Shown: positions 40,160-49,040 of the stretch, piece by piece
How the letters are laid out: the number at the start of each line of letters is the position of its first letter
Position numbering within the stretch: position 1 is the first letter of the stretch
Origin: Hassallia byssoidea VB512170
GTDB lineage: Bacteria; Cyanobacteriota; Cyanobacteriia; Cyanobacteriales; Nostocaceae
Assembly: GCF_000817785.2 (NCBI RefSeq)
Contig: NZ_JTCM02000016.1
Location: 26,283-90,282 of the forward strand
DNA: 64,000 nt
Direction: 5' to 3'
The notes under the pieces: generated by a model
Database searches by the model: none
Told to the model about the DNA's origin: nothing
What the model saw: the letters and a program-made list of their open reading frames with translations, nothing else
Program-made: the position numbers and the translations under genes

Positions 40160-42292
40160 TTATCTAGATTTTAAATCTGCGATCGCTCCTCTTGTCATTG
40201 CAGCAATGGCTTTATCTGTCGCTTTCGGCAAATGATAATATTTGCCCCCTGATGTATGAGCTAATTCCTTGGCAAAGCCAGTGGAAACAAATTTACTTTC
40301 AGTATCAATCATCAATAACTGCATCCCTAAAGCACGCATTCTGGCGGCAATTTCTAACAATTCCGCTTTGATATCCGGCTTTTCTCCCGTTTCTTGCGGT
40401 TCCCCCAAAGAACGAGACAACGGAATATTCCCGCGTCCATCGGTTATCGCTACAATAACGACTTGCCCAATATCTCCACTCATTTGAGCATTCAATCCAA
40501 CCCGCACAGCTTGGCTTAAACCATGCGCTAGCGGTGAACCACCACCGCACGGTAATCTTTCCAAACGGTTACGCGCTAAAGCAATAGAGCGGGTTGGAGG
40601 CAATAATACTTCAGCTTGTTCCCCTCGAAAGGGAATCAACGCCACTTGGTCGCGGTTTTGATAAGCTTCTGTTAAAAGCTGCATTACCGCACCTTTAGCT
40701 GACTGCATCCGGTTCAGTGCCATTGACCCAGAAGCATCAACTACAAATATTACCAAAGCCCCGGCTTTACGTACCAACCGCTTCGACCGAATATCTGCCT
40801 GTTCGACAAATACCCGCTTTTGTGGGGAGTGGGGAGTGGGGAGTGGGGAGAGGGGGGGAGTGGGAGAGGGGGAGGACAAGGAAGAAATTCCTGTTTTTCC
40901 CGCTGCTCCCTGCCCCCTGCTCCCTGCCCCCTGCTCCCTGCCCCCTTGTCCCCCACTCCTCTCCCGTCGTGCCTTTTGATACGGTGCAGCGGCTCTCAGG
41001 GTGGCATCTACGGCGATGCGTCGCACTTTTCCTTTAGGTAGCATCGGCTTAATGTACCGTCCCCGGTCTTCTGACAGAATTAAGCTGCGACTGCCAGATT
41101 TACCCATGCGCTGCGCCATTTGAGCAAAATAAAGCACACTGGGATCGAGAATTACACCTTCGGGATCAAAGATAAATTCTTCGGGTATGCTGGGTGGTTC
41201 TTGTTCTTCTTGATTTTCTTCCTGTTCCTCTTCTTCCTTCTCTTCTTGTTCGGACTCGTCTTGATTTTCTGGTGGTGGGGGTGGTGGAGGTGGTGGGGGT
41301 GGTTGTTGTTCTGGTGGTGTCTGCAACACCGTTGCTCGTGGTACAATTACTAGCTCGACTGCACGGCGCAAATCTTCGGCATTTACTGTGGTGCGTCCAT
41401 CCAAAGCCGCAGATGCTTTAGCTACGCGCATGGCGAATAATTCGGCGCGATGTCCTTGGACTGCCCCACGAATTGCTTCATCTACTAAGTAGGCGATTTG
41501 TTCGTGGGTGATGCTTGTTTCTTTCAACCATTCCCGTGCAAGGAGGATTTGAGTTTTTAGGTTATCGATGTCTTCGGTGTATTGCTGAAGAAATTCTTGG
41601 GGAGATTTAGAATAGGCGATCGCTTGTTCTACGGCTTCGACTCTTTGATCTAATCCGAGTACGCCGTCAGCGGAAAGTGCGATCGCTATTCTATCAAGCA
41701 AATGTTCTCGCAATGCTCCTTCTTCTGGGTTATAGGTGGCAATAAACAGCGGTTTGCTCGGATGCTGAAAACTAATACCTTCCCGCTCAATTCGGTTGCG
41801 TCCCTCAGATAATACTGTTAAAAGCTGGTTGCTGATTTGGTCATCTAATAAATTAATTTCATCCACATACAGCACTCCTCGATGTGCTGCGGCAAGTAAA
41901 CCAGGCTGAAATACTGTTTCCCCTAGTTTTACCGACTGTTCCACATCCACAGAACCCAAAAGTCGGTCTTCAGTCACTCCTAGAGGAATTTGCACAAAGG
42001 GTGCAGGGATGATTTCGGTTTCTATTGTCTCCCCAGCTTCCGCTATCAGCTTATCATCCCATTCTTCTGGGCGATTGGGATCGCAATTGCTCAAACCACC
42101 TTTAACTATTTCAATCGGTGGAATTAGAGCATGGATAGCACGAGCCATCACAGATTTTGCCGTACCGCGACGACCTGCGATCGCTACTCCTCCTAACTCC
42201 GGATCGACCGCAGCTAGCAGCAATGCTAGTTTAATTGCTTCTTGACCGACGACAGCAGTCAGCGGAAAGGCAGTAATTGTAGGCGCAGGCAT
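40160..42292 (-). CDS. chlD: Magnesium chelatase subunit ChlD with low-complexity insertion
   Basis: About 710 residues from ATG 42292; GTG 42301 is an alternative. ChlD works with ChlH and ChlI to insert Mg into protoporphyrin IX for chlorophyll. The AAA+ domain has [19 protein letters not shown], a loop [12 protein letters not shown] and sensor residues. Then comes the usual linker with a poly-Pro run and Glu-rich stretch. The C-terminal von Willebrand A domain has the [16 protein letters not shown]. Between linker and VWA, about 50 residues (encoded by about 40825-40965) are a Gly/Gln/Arg then Ser/Pro/Leu insert of the same low-complexity DNA seen in lysC. The frame is kept. Confidence 0.95.
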   Translation of the reverse strand: MPAPTITAFPLTAVVGQEAIKLALLLAAVDPELGGVAIAGRRGTAKSVMARAIHALIPPIEIVKGGLSNCDPNRPEEWDDKLIAEAGETIETEIIPAPFVQIPLGVTEDRLLGSVDVEQSVKLGETVFQPGLLAAAHRGVLYVDEINLLDDQISNQLLTVLSEGRNRIEREGISFQHPSKPLFIATYNPEEGALREHLLDRIAIALSADGVLGLDQRVEAVEQAIAYSKSPQEFLQQYTEDIDNLKTQILLAREWLKETSITHEQIAYLVDEAIRGAVQGHRAELFAMRVAKASAALDGRTTVNAEDLRRAVELVIVPRATVLQTPPEQQPPPPPPPPPPPENQDESEQEEKEEEEQEENQEEQEPPSIPEEFIFDPEGVILDPSVLYFAQMAQRMGKSGSRSLILSEDRGRYIKPMLPKGKVRRIAVDATLRAAAPYQKARRERSGGQGGREQGAGSRGQGAAGKTGISSLSSPSPTPPLSPLPTPHSPQKRVFVEQADIRSKRLVRKAGALVIFVVDASGSMALNRMQSAKGAVMQLLTEAYQNRDQVALIPFRGEQAEVLLPPTRSIALARNRLERLPCGGGSPLAHGLSQAVRVGLNAQMSGDIGQVVIVAITDGRGNIPLSRSLGEPQETGEKPDIKAELLEIAARMRALGMQLLMIDTESKFVSTGFAKELAHTSGGKYYHLPKATDKAIAAMTRGAIADLKSR
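40825..40965. repeat. In-frame GGGGAGT / CTCCCTGCCCC low-complexity insertion inside chlD
   Basis: On the plus strand it reads as GGGGAGT heptamers (about 40827-40850), G/A-rich DNA, then CTGCCCCCTGCTCCCTGCCC repeats. The two halves are roughly complementary. It separates the linker from the VWA domain without breaking the frame. Confidence 0.8.
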
Positions 42293-42387
42293 GATTTGCA
42301 CATTTTAGCTTGTCTCGGCTTTTAGCATATCAATTTCTGGCACATTTAGAATAAGTATTATCGCACGTTTGTTTTCAAAGCAAAATG

Positions 42388-42987
42388 TATGAGTATCGCT
42401 CAGGCTAAACGCTTCACCCTGGATGAATACCACAAAAAGAGCAAAATTAGGCTTTTTTCATGAAGAGGAGCGAATTGAATTAATCAATGGAGAACTTATT
42501 CAAAAGGTAGGGAAAGGTAAAGCGCACGAAACAAGTTTTGCGAAAATTGTGGAAAGAACTTCCAAAACTGGTTGGAGACAGAGCAACTCTACAATCTCAA
42601 GCCCCAATTATTATACCACCTAAAAGCGAACCAGAACCTGATTTTACGATTGTCCAAAACCGAGATGATAATTATCTTTCTGGTCATCCTCAGCCTGCTG
42701 ATGTCCTCTTGGTGATAGAAGTTTCAGATTCTTCTTTGGATTATGAGCAAGATGTGAAAATACTTCTTTATGCTCAAGCTGGTATTTCTGATTATTGGAT
42801 ATTTAATTTCTTTGATAATTATCTAGAATCTTACAGTGAACCGTATCAGAATAGTCAAGGTAAATATGGCTATTTGAATAAGCGGATTATCTTACCCAAT
42901 CAAGTAATAGCGCTGCCTTGTTTTCCTGATTTATCTATTGATTTAGGGAAAGTTTTTCCGCCAAAGGTGAGTTTTTCAGGTTTATGA
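42388..42987 (+). pseudogene. Uma2-family (DUF820) gene broken by two frameshifts
   Basis: Three segments in alternating frames make one Uma2 protein. AKRFTLDEYHK begins at ATG 42388. It is continued one frame away by AKLGFFHEEERIELINGELI (42440-42520). It then shifts back to LRKLWKELPKLVGDRATLQ through to 42987, which includes EPEPDFTIV, VLLVIEVSDSSLDYEQDVKI and GISDYWIFN. The junctions are near 42435 and 42520. The catalytic half is intact as a 149-codon frame but lacks its N-terminal strand. Two independent shifts make a sequencing error less likely. Confidence 0.8.
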
Positions 42988-43155
42988 ATGTGGGGCGATC
43001 GCGTAACCGTGTGCCTCTCGTAGAGAAGTGACTCCGTAGGAGTATCGCTTTTACAATTCTTCACAAACAAGGATATTGACAGATAGTTGAGCCCATGCAA
43101 ATCTATATCTAGACAGCATAATATCCGCATTCTAAAGCGCAGATTTTTTTGTATT

Positions 43156-43341
43156 GTCTCAGCCGCAGGATTCCTAGTTTTCTGCCAAATTTCGGGTCAT
43201 CCCGTTTGCTGAATATTCAGCCTGATGTCACGTCAGGTCATTGACTATAGATTCAGTGGGAAGGCAAGATATTTGGATGAATGTTCAGGAAATGGGTTGA
43301 CTCGGAGTTTGGCAGAAAGCCAGGATTCCTACGGCTGAGAC
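43156..43341. mobile_element. 186-bp MITE-like element with ~64-bp imperfect terminal inverted repeats
   Basis: The left arm GTCTCAGCCGCAGGATTCCT (43156 on, to about 43219) and the right arm ending AGGATTCCTACGGCTGAGAC (about 43278-43341) are inverted copies over about 64 bp, including the TTTCTGCCAAA / TTTGGCAGAAA segment, with roughly four of five bases matching. The centre of about 58 bp holds CTGATGTCACGTCAG. It encodes no protein. No certain target duplication is visible. It could be a MITE or a large RNA hairpin. Confidence 0.7.
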
Positions 43342-43451
43342 TAGAATAAAAAATGTGCAAGTAGAGAGTTTGGTGATAAAGACGTACTCATTGAGTATAT
43401 ATTTTTATCACTAAGGAATAAGAATTAAATAAGATGCAATTCTGTATTGAT

Positions 43452-43565
43452 GTTTCACCTCACCCTGTCTTCGGGACATCCCTCTCCTTACCAAGGAGAG
43501 GGAAAGATTTAGCTGTAGGGTGAAGCGAGGCTGACGTGAATGTATTTTATTAAATCCACATTCCT
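43452..43565. repeat. CACCTCACCC...GGGTGA dispersed element (copy 1)
   Basis: CACCTCACCCTGTC, an internal CCTCTCCTTACCAAGGAGAGG hairpin less its ends, GTAGGGTGAAG and the tail TGTATTTTATTAAAT are shared in order with 63211-63310. It overlaps the region before the HNH gene. Confidence 0.55.
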
Positions 43566-43635
43566 AAGCTTTGCTACAGCTATATGCGTGATGTTCCAAT
43601 GCTGTTGTAAACAACAACAAAGGAAATTAAACGAA

Positions 43636-43872
43636 ATGAACTCTAAGCAAAAGCAAAGCAAAAAACGCCAACTTATAGTTTTATATGGTCATTACTGCTG
43701 GTGGTGTGGTTATTCTTTGAAAGAAAATCAACTGACAATTGAACACTTGTATCCTCAAAGTCGTGGCGGTTCTAACACTATTGAAAACCTGCGACTTTCT
43801 TGTTTTAAATGTAACAACTCCCGTGGTAACAGTCTTTATCCACCTAACTGGAGAATGGGTAACTGCTTTTAA
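43636..43872 (+). CDS. Small HNH endonuclease
   Basis: 78 residues from ATG 43636 (AGGAAATTAAACGAA upstream); a longer frame from 43540 is open but its N-terminus looks non-coding. The zinc-HNH core is complete: CWWCG, then IEHLYPQSRGGSNTIENLRLSC, FKCNNSRGN. Its His and Asn fit the HNH catalytic motif. Such small nucleases act as homing, defence or repair enzymes; no partner is beside it. It sits between dispersed repeats, and a strong hairpin follows. Confidence 0.85.
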   Translation: MNSKQKQSKKRQLIVLYGHYCWWCGYSLKENQLTIEHLYPQSRGGSNTIENLRLSCFKCNNSRGNSLYPPNWRMGNCF

Positions 43873-43907
43873 CTAAAACTGTAGTTTTGCAGGCTTACTT
43901 TTTGTGG

Positions 43908-43930
43908 GGTGGACATCCTGTCCACCTTTT
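43908..43930 (+). terminator. Rho-independent terminator after the HNH gene
   Basis: GGTGGACA-TCC-TGTCCACC is a perfect 8-bp stem with a 3-base loop followed by TTTT. Confidence 0.85.
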
Positions 43931-43968
43931 ATATCAAATTGGTTTATCTAAAAACATAAAACTAAAAA

Positions 43969-44652
43969 ATGCACAAACTTCTGACATTTCGTGATGAAAA
44001 ATTTTTACGTAAAGCGCTGACTCACCGTTCTTATGTTCATGAAAACCCAGGAGAAGGGGAACATAACGAACGCTTAGAATTTCTCGGTGATGCTTTGCTC
44101 AATTTCTTAAGTGGCGAATATCTCTTTCGGCATCACCCAGAAAGGGGAGAAGATGAATTAACTCGTCGTCGTTCAGCATTAGTAGATGAAAAGCAATTAG
44201 CAAAGTTCGCTAACGAAGTGGGTTTAGATTTTAGAATGCGGTTAGGAAAAGGTGCAATTCGAGATGGAGGCTTTCAAAATCAGAATTTGCTTAGTAGTAC
44301 TTTTGAAGCAGTTATTGCTGCGTATTATTTAGATAATAATTCAGATATTGAAGCAGTTCGCGCTATTGTAGAACCTTTATTTGATTCTGTACCTGAAAAT
44401 ATTGTTGTATCTCGCTCAAATGTAGACTCCAAAAATCGTCTTCAGGAATGGGTACAACGCAATGTGACTCCAAATCCCCCTAAATATGATGCAGTTCAAA
44501 TAGGTGGTTTGTCTCACGCACCAGAGTATCTCGCCAAAGTTTTTGTGAATGAAAAAGAGTTTGGACAAGGTAAAGGACGCAATAAAAAAGATGCAGAAAA
44601 AGCTGCGGCTGAAGATGCACTAGCTAAGTTGAAAAAACAAGGTTTGTTGTAA
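43969..44652 (+). CDS. rnc: Ribonuclease III
   Basis: 227 residues. It cuts double-stranded RNA in rRNA and mRNA processing. The catalytic signature NERLEFLGDALLN is near residue 36, and the second acidic pair lies in STFEAVIAAYYLD near 112. A C-terminal double-stranded-RNA-binding domain (about 155-225) ends KKDAEKAAAEDALAKL. Full length for the family. Confidence 0.95.
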   Translation: MHKLLTFRDEKFLRKALTHRSYVHENPGEGEHNERLEFLGDALLNFLSGEYLFRHHPERGEDELTRRRSALVDEKQLAKFANEVGLDFRMRLGKGAIRDGGFQNQNLLSSTFEAVIAAYYLDNNSDIEAVRAIVEPLFDSVPENIVVSRSNVDSKNRLQEWVQRNVTPNPPKYDAVQIGGLSHAPEYLAKVFVNEKEFGQGKGRNKKDAEKAAAEDALAKLKKQGLL

Positions 44653-44656
44653 ACAA

Positions 44657-44788
44657 GACTTACGCAAAAATTCTCTCTCTTCCTCATTCCTCTGTGAACT
44701 CTGCGTCGCGCCAGATGCTTCAAGTCGGCAGAGCCGCCCAACGCACTGGCTTCTCTGCGGTTCGTTTTTCCAGGACTTTGCGTAAGTC
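44657..44788. mobile_element. 132-bp MITE-like element with GACTTACGCAAA / TTTGCGTAAGTC ends
   Basis: Terminal inverted repeats GACTTACGCAAA (44657) and CTTTGCGTAAGTCC (to 44789) bound a non-coding stretch with CTCTGTGAACTCTGCG and CTTCTCTGCGG words. It lies between convergent rnc and the histidine kinase. Confidence 0.65.
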
Positions 44789-44805
44789 CTAGTAAAATTT
44801 AATTA

Positions 44806-45990
44806 TCAAACTTTGACTGACAAAGGCAAAATTACAGTAAAAGTAGAACCAACTCCTACTTGTGAATCTAGCTTAATTTCGCCTTGCAATAGTTTCACCA
44901 GTCGGGAAACGATCGCTAACCCCAAACCAGTGCTTTCAGGAAGATAAGATTTATCGCTCAAAGCTACGCGAAAATAAGATTCAAAAATCTGGGTTTGGTC
45001 TTCAAAGTGAATACCAACTCCAGTATCAGAGATTGCGATCGCCCATTTATCATTCTCCCACATTTGACACGTTATCTTAATCTTGCCTGTCTCTGTGTAG
45101 CGAATGGCATTACTTACCAGATTTGTCACGATTTGCTGTAATCGTAACGAATCTGTAACAACTTCATCAGGAGCGCGATCGCAATCTACCTCGATTGGTA
45201 AATTTTTATTACGCGCCAAAGGTTCTAACATTTCATACACATCGTTAATTAATTTATCGACATGGATAGATGCTGGGTGCAATTTCATTTGTCCAGCTTC
45301 ATAGCGCGACAATTCTAGTGCATCATTAATTAAGTGTAGTAATTTTCTCCCACTACGTAGCACGCGCTCAATGTGTTCTAAATTGTTAACATTATCTTTT
45401 GTCTTTTGTCGTTGTAAGCGCAAAAACAAATCCGAGTAGCCAATAATTGAAGTCAGAGGAGTTTTTAATTCATGCGCTAAATGTGACAAATTATCTTGAT
45501 TTGCTCGAACTAAGCGACTCAGTTCTTGATTGTTGAGAGTTAAGTGATTTTGCAGTTGCTCTAATTCTGATAATCGCTGCTCGGTGTAGCTTTGAAAACA
45601 GCGACCGATCGCTTCATCCAATACTATATTAATTAACCGCACTGTCCGCATTACTTCTGATGTTGATGCTTGCAGCAATTGTGGCTCTAAAATCGAAAAT
45701 ATTACCTGACGCAGTATCCTATATTCTCGTGCAATTTCCGCAGCACTAAAGCCTTGCTCTGCTCTTAGACTACCATGATGCAAACTCGCATCAACTATCG
45801 GCTGAATTTCACTATTTTGAGATTCAGAAAGTACAGTTGCTAGCGCTGATAGTACATGACCGATATGATTTTCTATGCCTTTTCGAGATAAATCGTTAGC
45901 ACTTTCAATGTTGTTGTCTTGGCGAACGGCTTCCACCCAGTTTACTATAATCGTGTCTGTTTTTTCAAGCAAAAATTCACTCAAATCCAT
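44806..45990 (-). CDS. Histidine kinase with N-terminal RsbRD-like sensor domain
   Basis: 394 residues, no membrane helix. Residues 1-130 look like an RsbRD N-terminal (globin-fold) domain: NWVEAVRQDN, HHGSLRAEQGFSAAEIAREYRILRQ. HisKA has His173 in LAHELKTPLTSIIGY. The ATPase domain contains NLVSNAIRYTETG, DTGVGI and STGLGLAIV. It is a soluble kinase of unknown signal with no regulator beside it. Confidence 0.9.
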   Translation of the reverse strand: MDLSEFLLEKTDTIIVNWVEAVRQDNNIESANDLSRKGIENHIGHVLSALATVLSESQNSEIQPIVDASLHHGSLRAEQGFSAAEIAREYRILRQVIFSILEPQLLQASTSEVMRTVRLINIVLDEAIGRCFQSYTEQRLSELEQLQNHLTLNNQELSRLVRANQDNLSHLAHELKTPLTSIIGYSDLFLRLQRQKTKDNVNNLEHIERVLRSGRKLLHLINDALELSRYEAGQMKLHPASIHVDKLINDVYEMLEPLARNKNLPIEVDCDRAPDEVVTDSLRLQQIVTNLVSNAIRYTETGKIKITCQMWENDKWAIAISDTGVGIHFEDQTQIFESYFRVALSDKSYLPESTGLGLAIVSRLVKLLQGEIKLDSQVGVGSTFTVILPLSVKV

Positions 45991-46280
45991 TATGGTAGCT
46001 TCGGCAAAGAATAAATGAATAAGCTGATAAATACTTATATATAATTATTTTAGCGATCGCCATCTGGTATTTTTGGCATTTTTTATATTATTCATCTGTC
46101 CTAAGACATAAGTTTATCATTTATCTTGCTTATTTTATATCGAAATTAGAGAAAATATTTAATTCAAATATCTTAATATAGATATTTTTACCAACTAACC
46201 ATGTTAAAATCTATATTCAACTTGAGTAAGTCAGCTTAATCTAGCAAATATCATTACCATTACAGTTTAGGTGTGAGATG
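45991..46280. other. AT-rich promoter region upstream of the first riboswitch
   Basis: About 290 bases before the structured RNA. It must include the promoters of the histidine kinase (minus) and the transporter operon (plus). No gene or clear site recognised. Confidence 0.45.
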
Positions 46281-46458
46281 CTAGAGCGGAGGAACCATAA
46301 TTTGGGGCGTATTTTATAGAAAGTTAAAAGTGAGGAGTTTTGAACTCATAACTCCCGTACAGACCTAAGGCGTGGAACGTCTCTTCATAACTTTCTTAAG
46401 AAGGGTATTTCTCAACCCTAGCCCGTCAGCTAACTTCGTAGGCATTGAGAAGAGACTG
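46281..46458 (+). promoter_or_regulatory. ydaO-type (c-di-AMP) riboswitch candidate upstream of ABC transporter
   Basis: Conserved blocks in order are AGAGCGGAGGAACCA, TTTGGGGCGTAT, a variable stem, and AGCCCGTCAGCTAACTTCG followed by TAGGC. This is the hallmark set of the ydaO/yuaA RNA, which binds c-di-AMP and usually turns genes off. The first gene start is about 100 bases downstream. The element at 49931 shares the same blocks with different variable parts, so both are under selection. The assignment is by motif memory; no covariance model was run. Confidence 0.82.
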
Positions 46459-46557
46459 AAGAGGCAACCAACATTATTAATGTTATGACCTCATCAGTAT
46501 CGAAGGCTGGTGCTGCTCAGATTTTTTGTACCTGTACTTAAATCTGTTGAGGTGAAA

Positions 46558-47406
46558 ATGATATTTCAATTAAATTTGGCTGCTATTGTAGCAGTTGCGG
46601 GACAGGCTGTTTGGAAGGCAAAACCTGTGATTCTCAAAGATGTAGTTCTGTTACCTATCCTTGGGTTCTTGGGGATTATCTTATTGTGGTGGGTTATCGC
46701 CCTTGCCAACCATGAATTGATGCCCACTCCCCCAGAGGCATTAGCAGCGAATATGGACTACATTTTAAATCCTTTTTACCAACGCGGACCGGGCAACTTG
46801 GGAATTGGTTGGTTGTTGCTAGCAAGTCTGCGTCGGGTAATACTTGGCTTTTTGTTAGGTGCGGTAGTGGCAATTCCTCTGGGTTTTCTGATTGGCATGT
46901 CTAAATCGGCAATGTTAGCTTTTAACCCGATCATTCAGATTTTTAAACCCGTATCGCCTCTAGCTTGGTTGCCTATAGCCTTAGCCATATTCAACTTAGC
47001 AGATCCGTCAGCTATTTTTGTTATTTTCATAACTTCATTATGGCCCACAATTATTAACACCGCTCTTGGAGTTTCTAGCGTTTCTCAAGATTATTTAGAT
47101 GTAGCGCGGGTGCTAGAAATGCCTCGTTGGAGACGGATTACAAAAATTATCTTGCCCGCAAGTTTGCCGTATATTTTTACAGGTTTGCGAATTAGTTTAG
47201 GGATTGCTTGGCTAGTAATTGTTGCTGTAGAAATGCTCACAGGTGGTATTGGTATCGGCTTTTTTGTTTGGGATGAATGGAGTCGTTTAAATTTGAGTTC
47301 AGTGTTTTTAGCCGTGTTCGTAATTGGCATAACTGGGCTACTACTTGACTTCGCCGTAGGCAAAATTCAACAATTAGTAACTCGCCGCCCGACAACTTCA
47401 AATTAG
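46558..47406 (+). CDS. ABC transporter permease, NitT/TauT (NrtB/CmpB-like)
   Basis: 282 residues from ATG 46558, preferred because GAGGTGAAA precedes it; GTG 46510 would overlap the leader. Five to six membrane helices and the permease EAA loop (DVARVLEMPRWRRITKIILPASLPYIFTGLRISLG). Nitrate, bicarbonate and sulfonate permeases look alike, so the substrate stays open. First gene of a permease - binding protein - ATPase operon beneath the c-di-AMP riboswitch. Confidence 0.9.
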   Translation: MIFQLNLAAIVAVAGQAVWKAKPVILKDVVLLPILGFLGIILLWWVIALANHELMPTPPEALAANMDYILNPFYQRGPGNLGIGWLLLASLRRVILGFLLGAVVAIPLGFLIGMSKSAMLAFNPIIQIFKPVSPLAWLPIALAIFNLADPSAIFVIFITSLWPTIINTALGVSSVSQDYLDVARVLEMPRWRRITKIILPASLPYIFTGLRISLGIAWLVIVAVEMLTGGIGIGFFVWDEWSRLNLSSVFLAVFVIGITGLLLDFAVGKIQQLVTRRPTTSN

Positions 47407-47545
47407 GGAATGGGGAATGGGGAATGGGTAATGGGGAATGGAGAATGGGTAATAGGTAATGGGGAATGGATTTTTTCCAATTAGCAATTACCAATTACCA
47501 ATTACCAATTCCCAATTCCCAATTAGCAATTACCAATTACCAATC
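47407..47545. repeat. GGGGAAT and CCAATTA heptamer arrays between transporter genes
   Basis: About eight GGGAATG/GGTAATG heptamers followed, after a short gap, by complementary CAATTAC/CAATTCC heptamers. This is a long potential stem inside the operon; it may lower expression of downstream genes relative to the permease or stabilise mRNA ends. Confidence 0.75.
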
Positions 47546-47562
47546 ATCGGTGAAAATGACGT

Positions 47563-48999
47563 ATGAGTAACACCGACAATAACAACTTGACTCGACGAGA
47601 CTTTATATTAGGAATGGGAGCAACGACAGCGGGACTGGTGCTGTCTTCGTGTGCAATTTCAGGCGATCGCTCTGCCAAAGGACTGACTGAAGAAGCTTTA
47701 GCTATTAAACCAGTAGTTAGATCCCAAGACTTAGAAAAGCCGGATATCACCGTTGGTTACGTTCCCGTGAATGATTGTGCGCCATTTGCGATCGCCTGGA
47801 AAAAAGGCTTGTTCCGCAAGTATGGCTTGAACGTCAAACTTAACCGCGAAGCTAGTTGGGCAACCTCCCGCGACGGTCTAATTTTTGGTCGCCTTGATGC
47901 CTCACCCGTGGTATCCGGTGCCGTCACCAACGCCAGAATCGGTGCAGAAGGCGCACGCCACGCCCCTCTGTGTGCGGCAATGACCATTCATCACCACGGC
48001 AACGCCATGACCATGAACAAAGCCATGTGGGATTTTGGGCTGCGTCCGTGGTATGAGTATAACGGCGATTTAGAAGCATTTGGCAAACAATTCAGGGCAT
48101 ACTTTGACAGCCAACCCCCAGAAGGCAAAGTTTGGGCTGTGGTACTGAGTTCCTCTATTTACGAATACTTTGTTCGTTACGTATCCGCTGCCGCAGGTGT
48201 CGATCCGCTCAAGGAGTTTCGCGTCATCATTGTTCCACCCCCCCAAATGGTAACAAATGTGCGAATTGGCGCAATGCAAGCTTACATGGTTGCGGAACCT
48301 TGGAATACACGGGCAATTAAAGGTAACGAAGGTGTCGGTTTTACCTTTGCACAAGGCAAAGAAGTCTGGTTGGGACACCCAGATCGACTGTTGGGGGTGA
48401 TGCAATCTTTCATCGACAAATACCCAAAAACCTATCGTTCTCTGGTGAAAGCGATGATTGAAGCTTGCCAATATTGCAGCAAACCAGAAAACCGCCAAGA
48501 AGTTGCCGAACTGATTACCGATCGCTCGTTTACAGGTGCAAAACCGAAAAAGAAAGGTGCAGCGATCGCGCTTTTTACAGGTCCGGGAATTCTCGGCAAC
48601 TACAACTATGGTGGATTTGATGGCAAAGACCGCACAATCAAAGCTGCCGATACCACCTTTTTCTACGATATTCCTGACAACCTTCCCAAAGAGGCTGGAG
48701 AACACGCCACCTTTTTATGGAGATCCAGAAGTCTTTGGTTGATGACACAAGCAGCACGTTGGGGACAAATTAAGGAATTTCCCAAAAATGCTGATAAACT
48801 GGCTCAACAAGGCTGGAGAACCGATTTATATCGGGAAATAGCCGCTGAAATGGGTATCGATTGTCCCAAAGATGATTACAAAGTCGAATCCCCAGAAGTA
48901 TTCATCGACAAAAAAGGCTTTGACCCCAGCGATCCTGTGCGCTATCTCAACAGTTTTGAGATTAGGGCAAACGCACCCACCCGTTTTTATTTGGGTTAA
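47563..48999 (+). CDS. NrtA/CmpA-like substrate-binding lipoprotein of the ABC transporter
   Basis: 478 residues. The N-terminus is a Tat-type lipoprotein signal: LTRRDFILGMG with the twin arginines, a hydrophobic run and lipobox LSSC (Cys about residue 29). The body is a type II binding fold of the NrtA/CmpA family: DITVGYVPVNDCAPFAIAWKKGLF, HHHGNAMTMN, MVAEPWNTRAI and the family ending DPSDPVRYLNSFEIR. In NrtA/CmpA this binds nitrate or bicarbonate; here substrate is not assignable by eye. Confidence 0.9.
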   Translation: MSNTDNNNLTRRDFILGMGATTAGLVLSSCAISGDRSAKGLTEEALAIKPVVRSQDLEKPDITVGYVPVNDCAPFAIAWKKGLFRKYGLNVKLNREASWATSRDGLIFGRLDASPVVSGAVTNARIGAEGARHAPLCAAMTIHHHGNAMTMNKAMWDFGLRPWYEYNGDLEAFGKQFRAYFDSQPPEGKVWAVVLSSSIYEYFVRYVSAAAGVDPLKEFRVIIVPPPQMVTNVRIGAMQAYMVAEPWNTRAIKGNEGVGFTFAQGKEVWLGHPDRLLGVMQSFIDKYPKTYRSLVKAMIEACQYCSKPENRQEVAELITDRSFTGAKPKKKGAAIALFTGPGILGNYNYGGFDGKDRTIKAADTTFFYDIPDNLPKEAGEHATFLWRSRSLWLMTQAARWGQIKEFPKNADKLAQQGWRTDLYREIAAEMGIDCPKDDYKVESPEVFIDKKGFDPSDPVRYLNSFEIRANAPTRFYLG

Positions 49000-49040
49000 A
49001 AAATCACTCTTCATCAGTATTATTTCAGGAGTTTCTCAAG

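Noticed and set aside
43540..43635. N-terminal extension of the HNH nuclease
   Set aside because: The extra 32 codons are Cys/Gln-rich and unlike coding sequence, and a good ribosome site stands before the internal ATG at 43636.
46510..46557. GTG 46510 as start of the transporter permease
   Set aside because: It has no ribosome site and would add 16 residues upstream of the well-placed ATG at 46558, which follows GAGGTGAAA.
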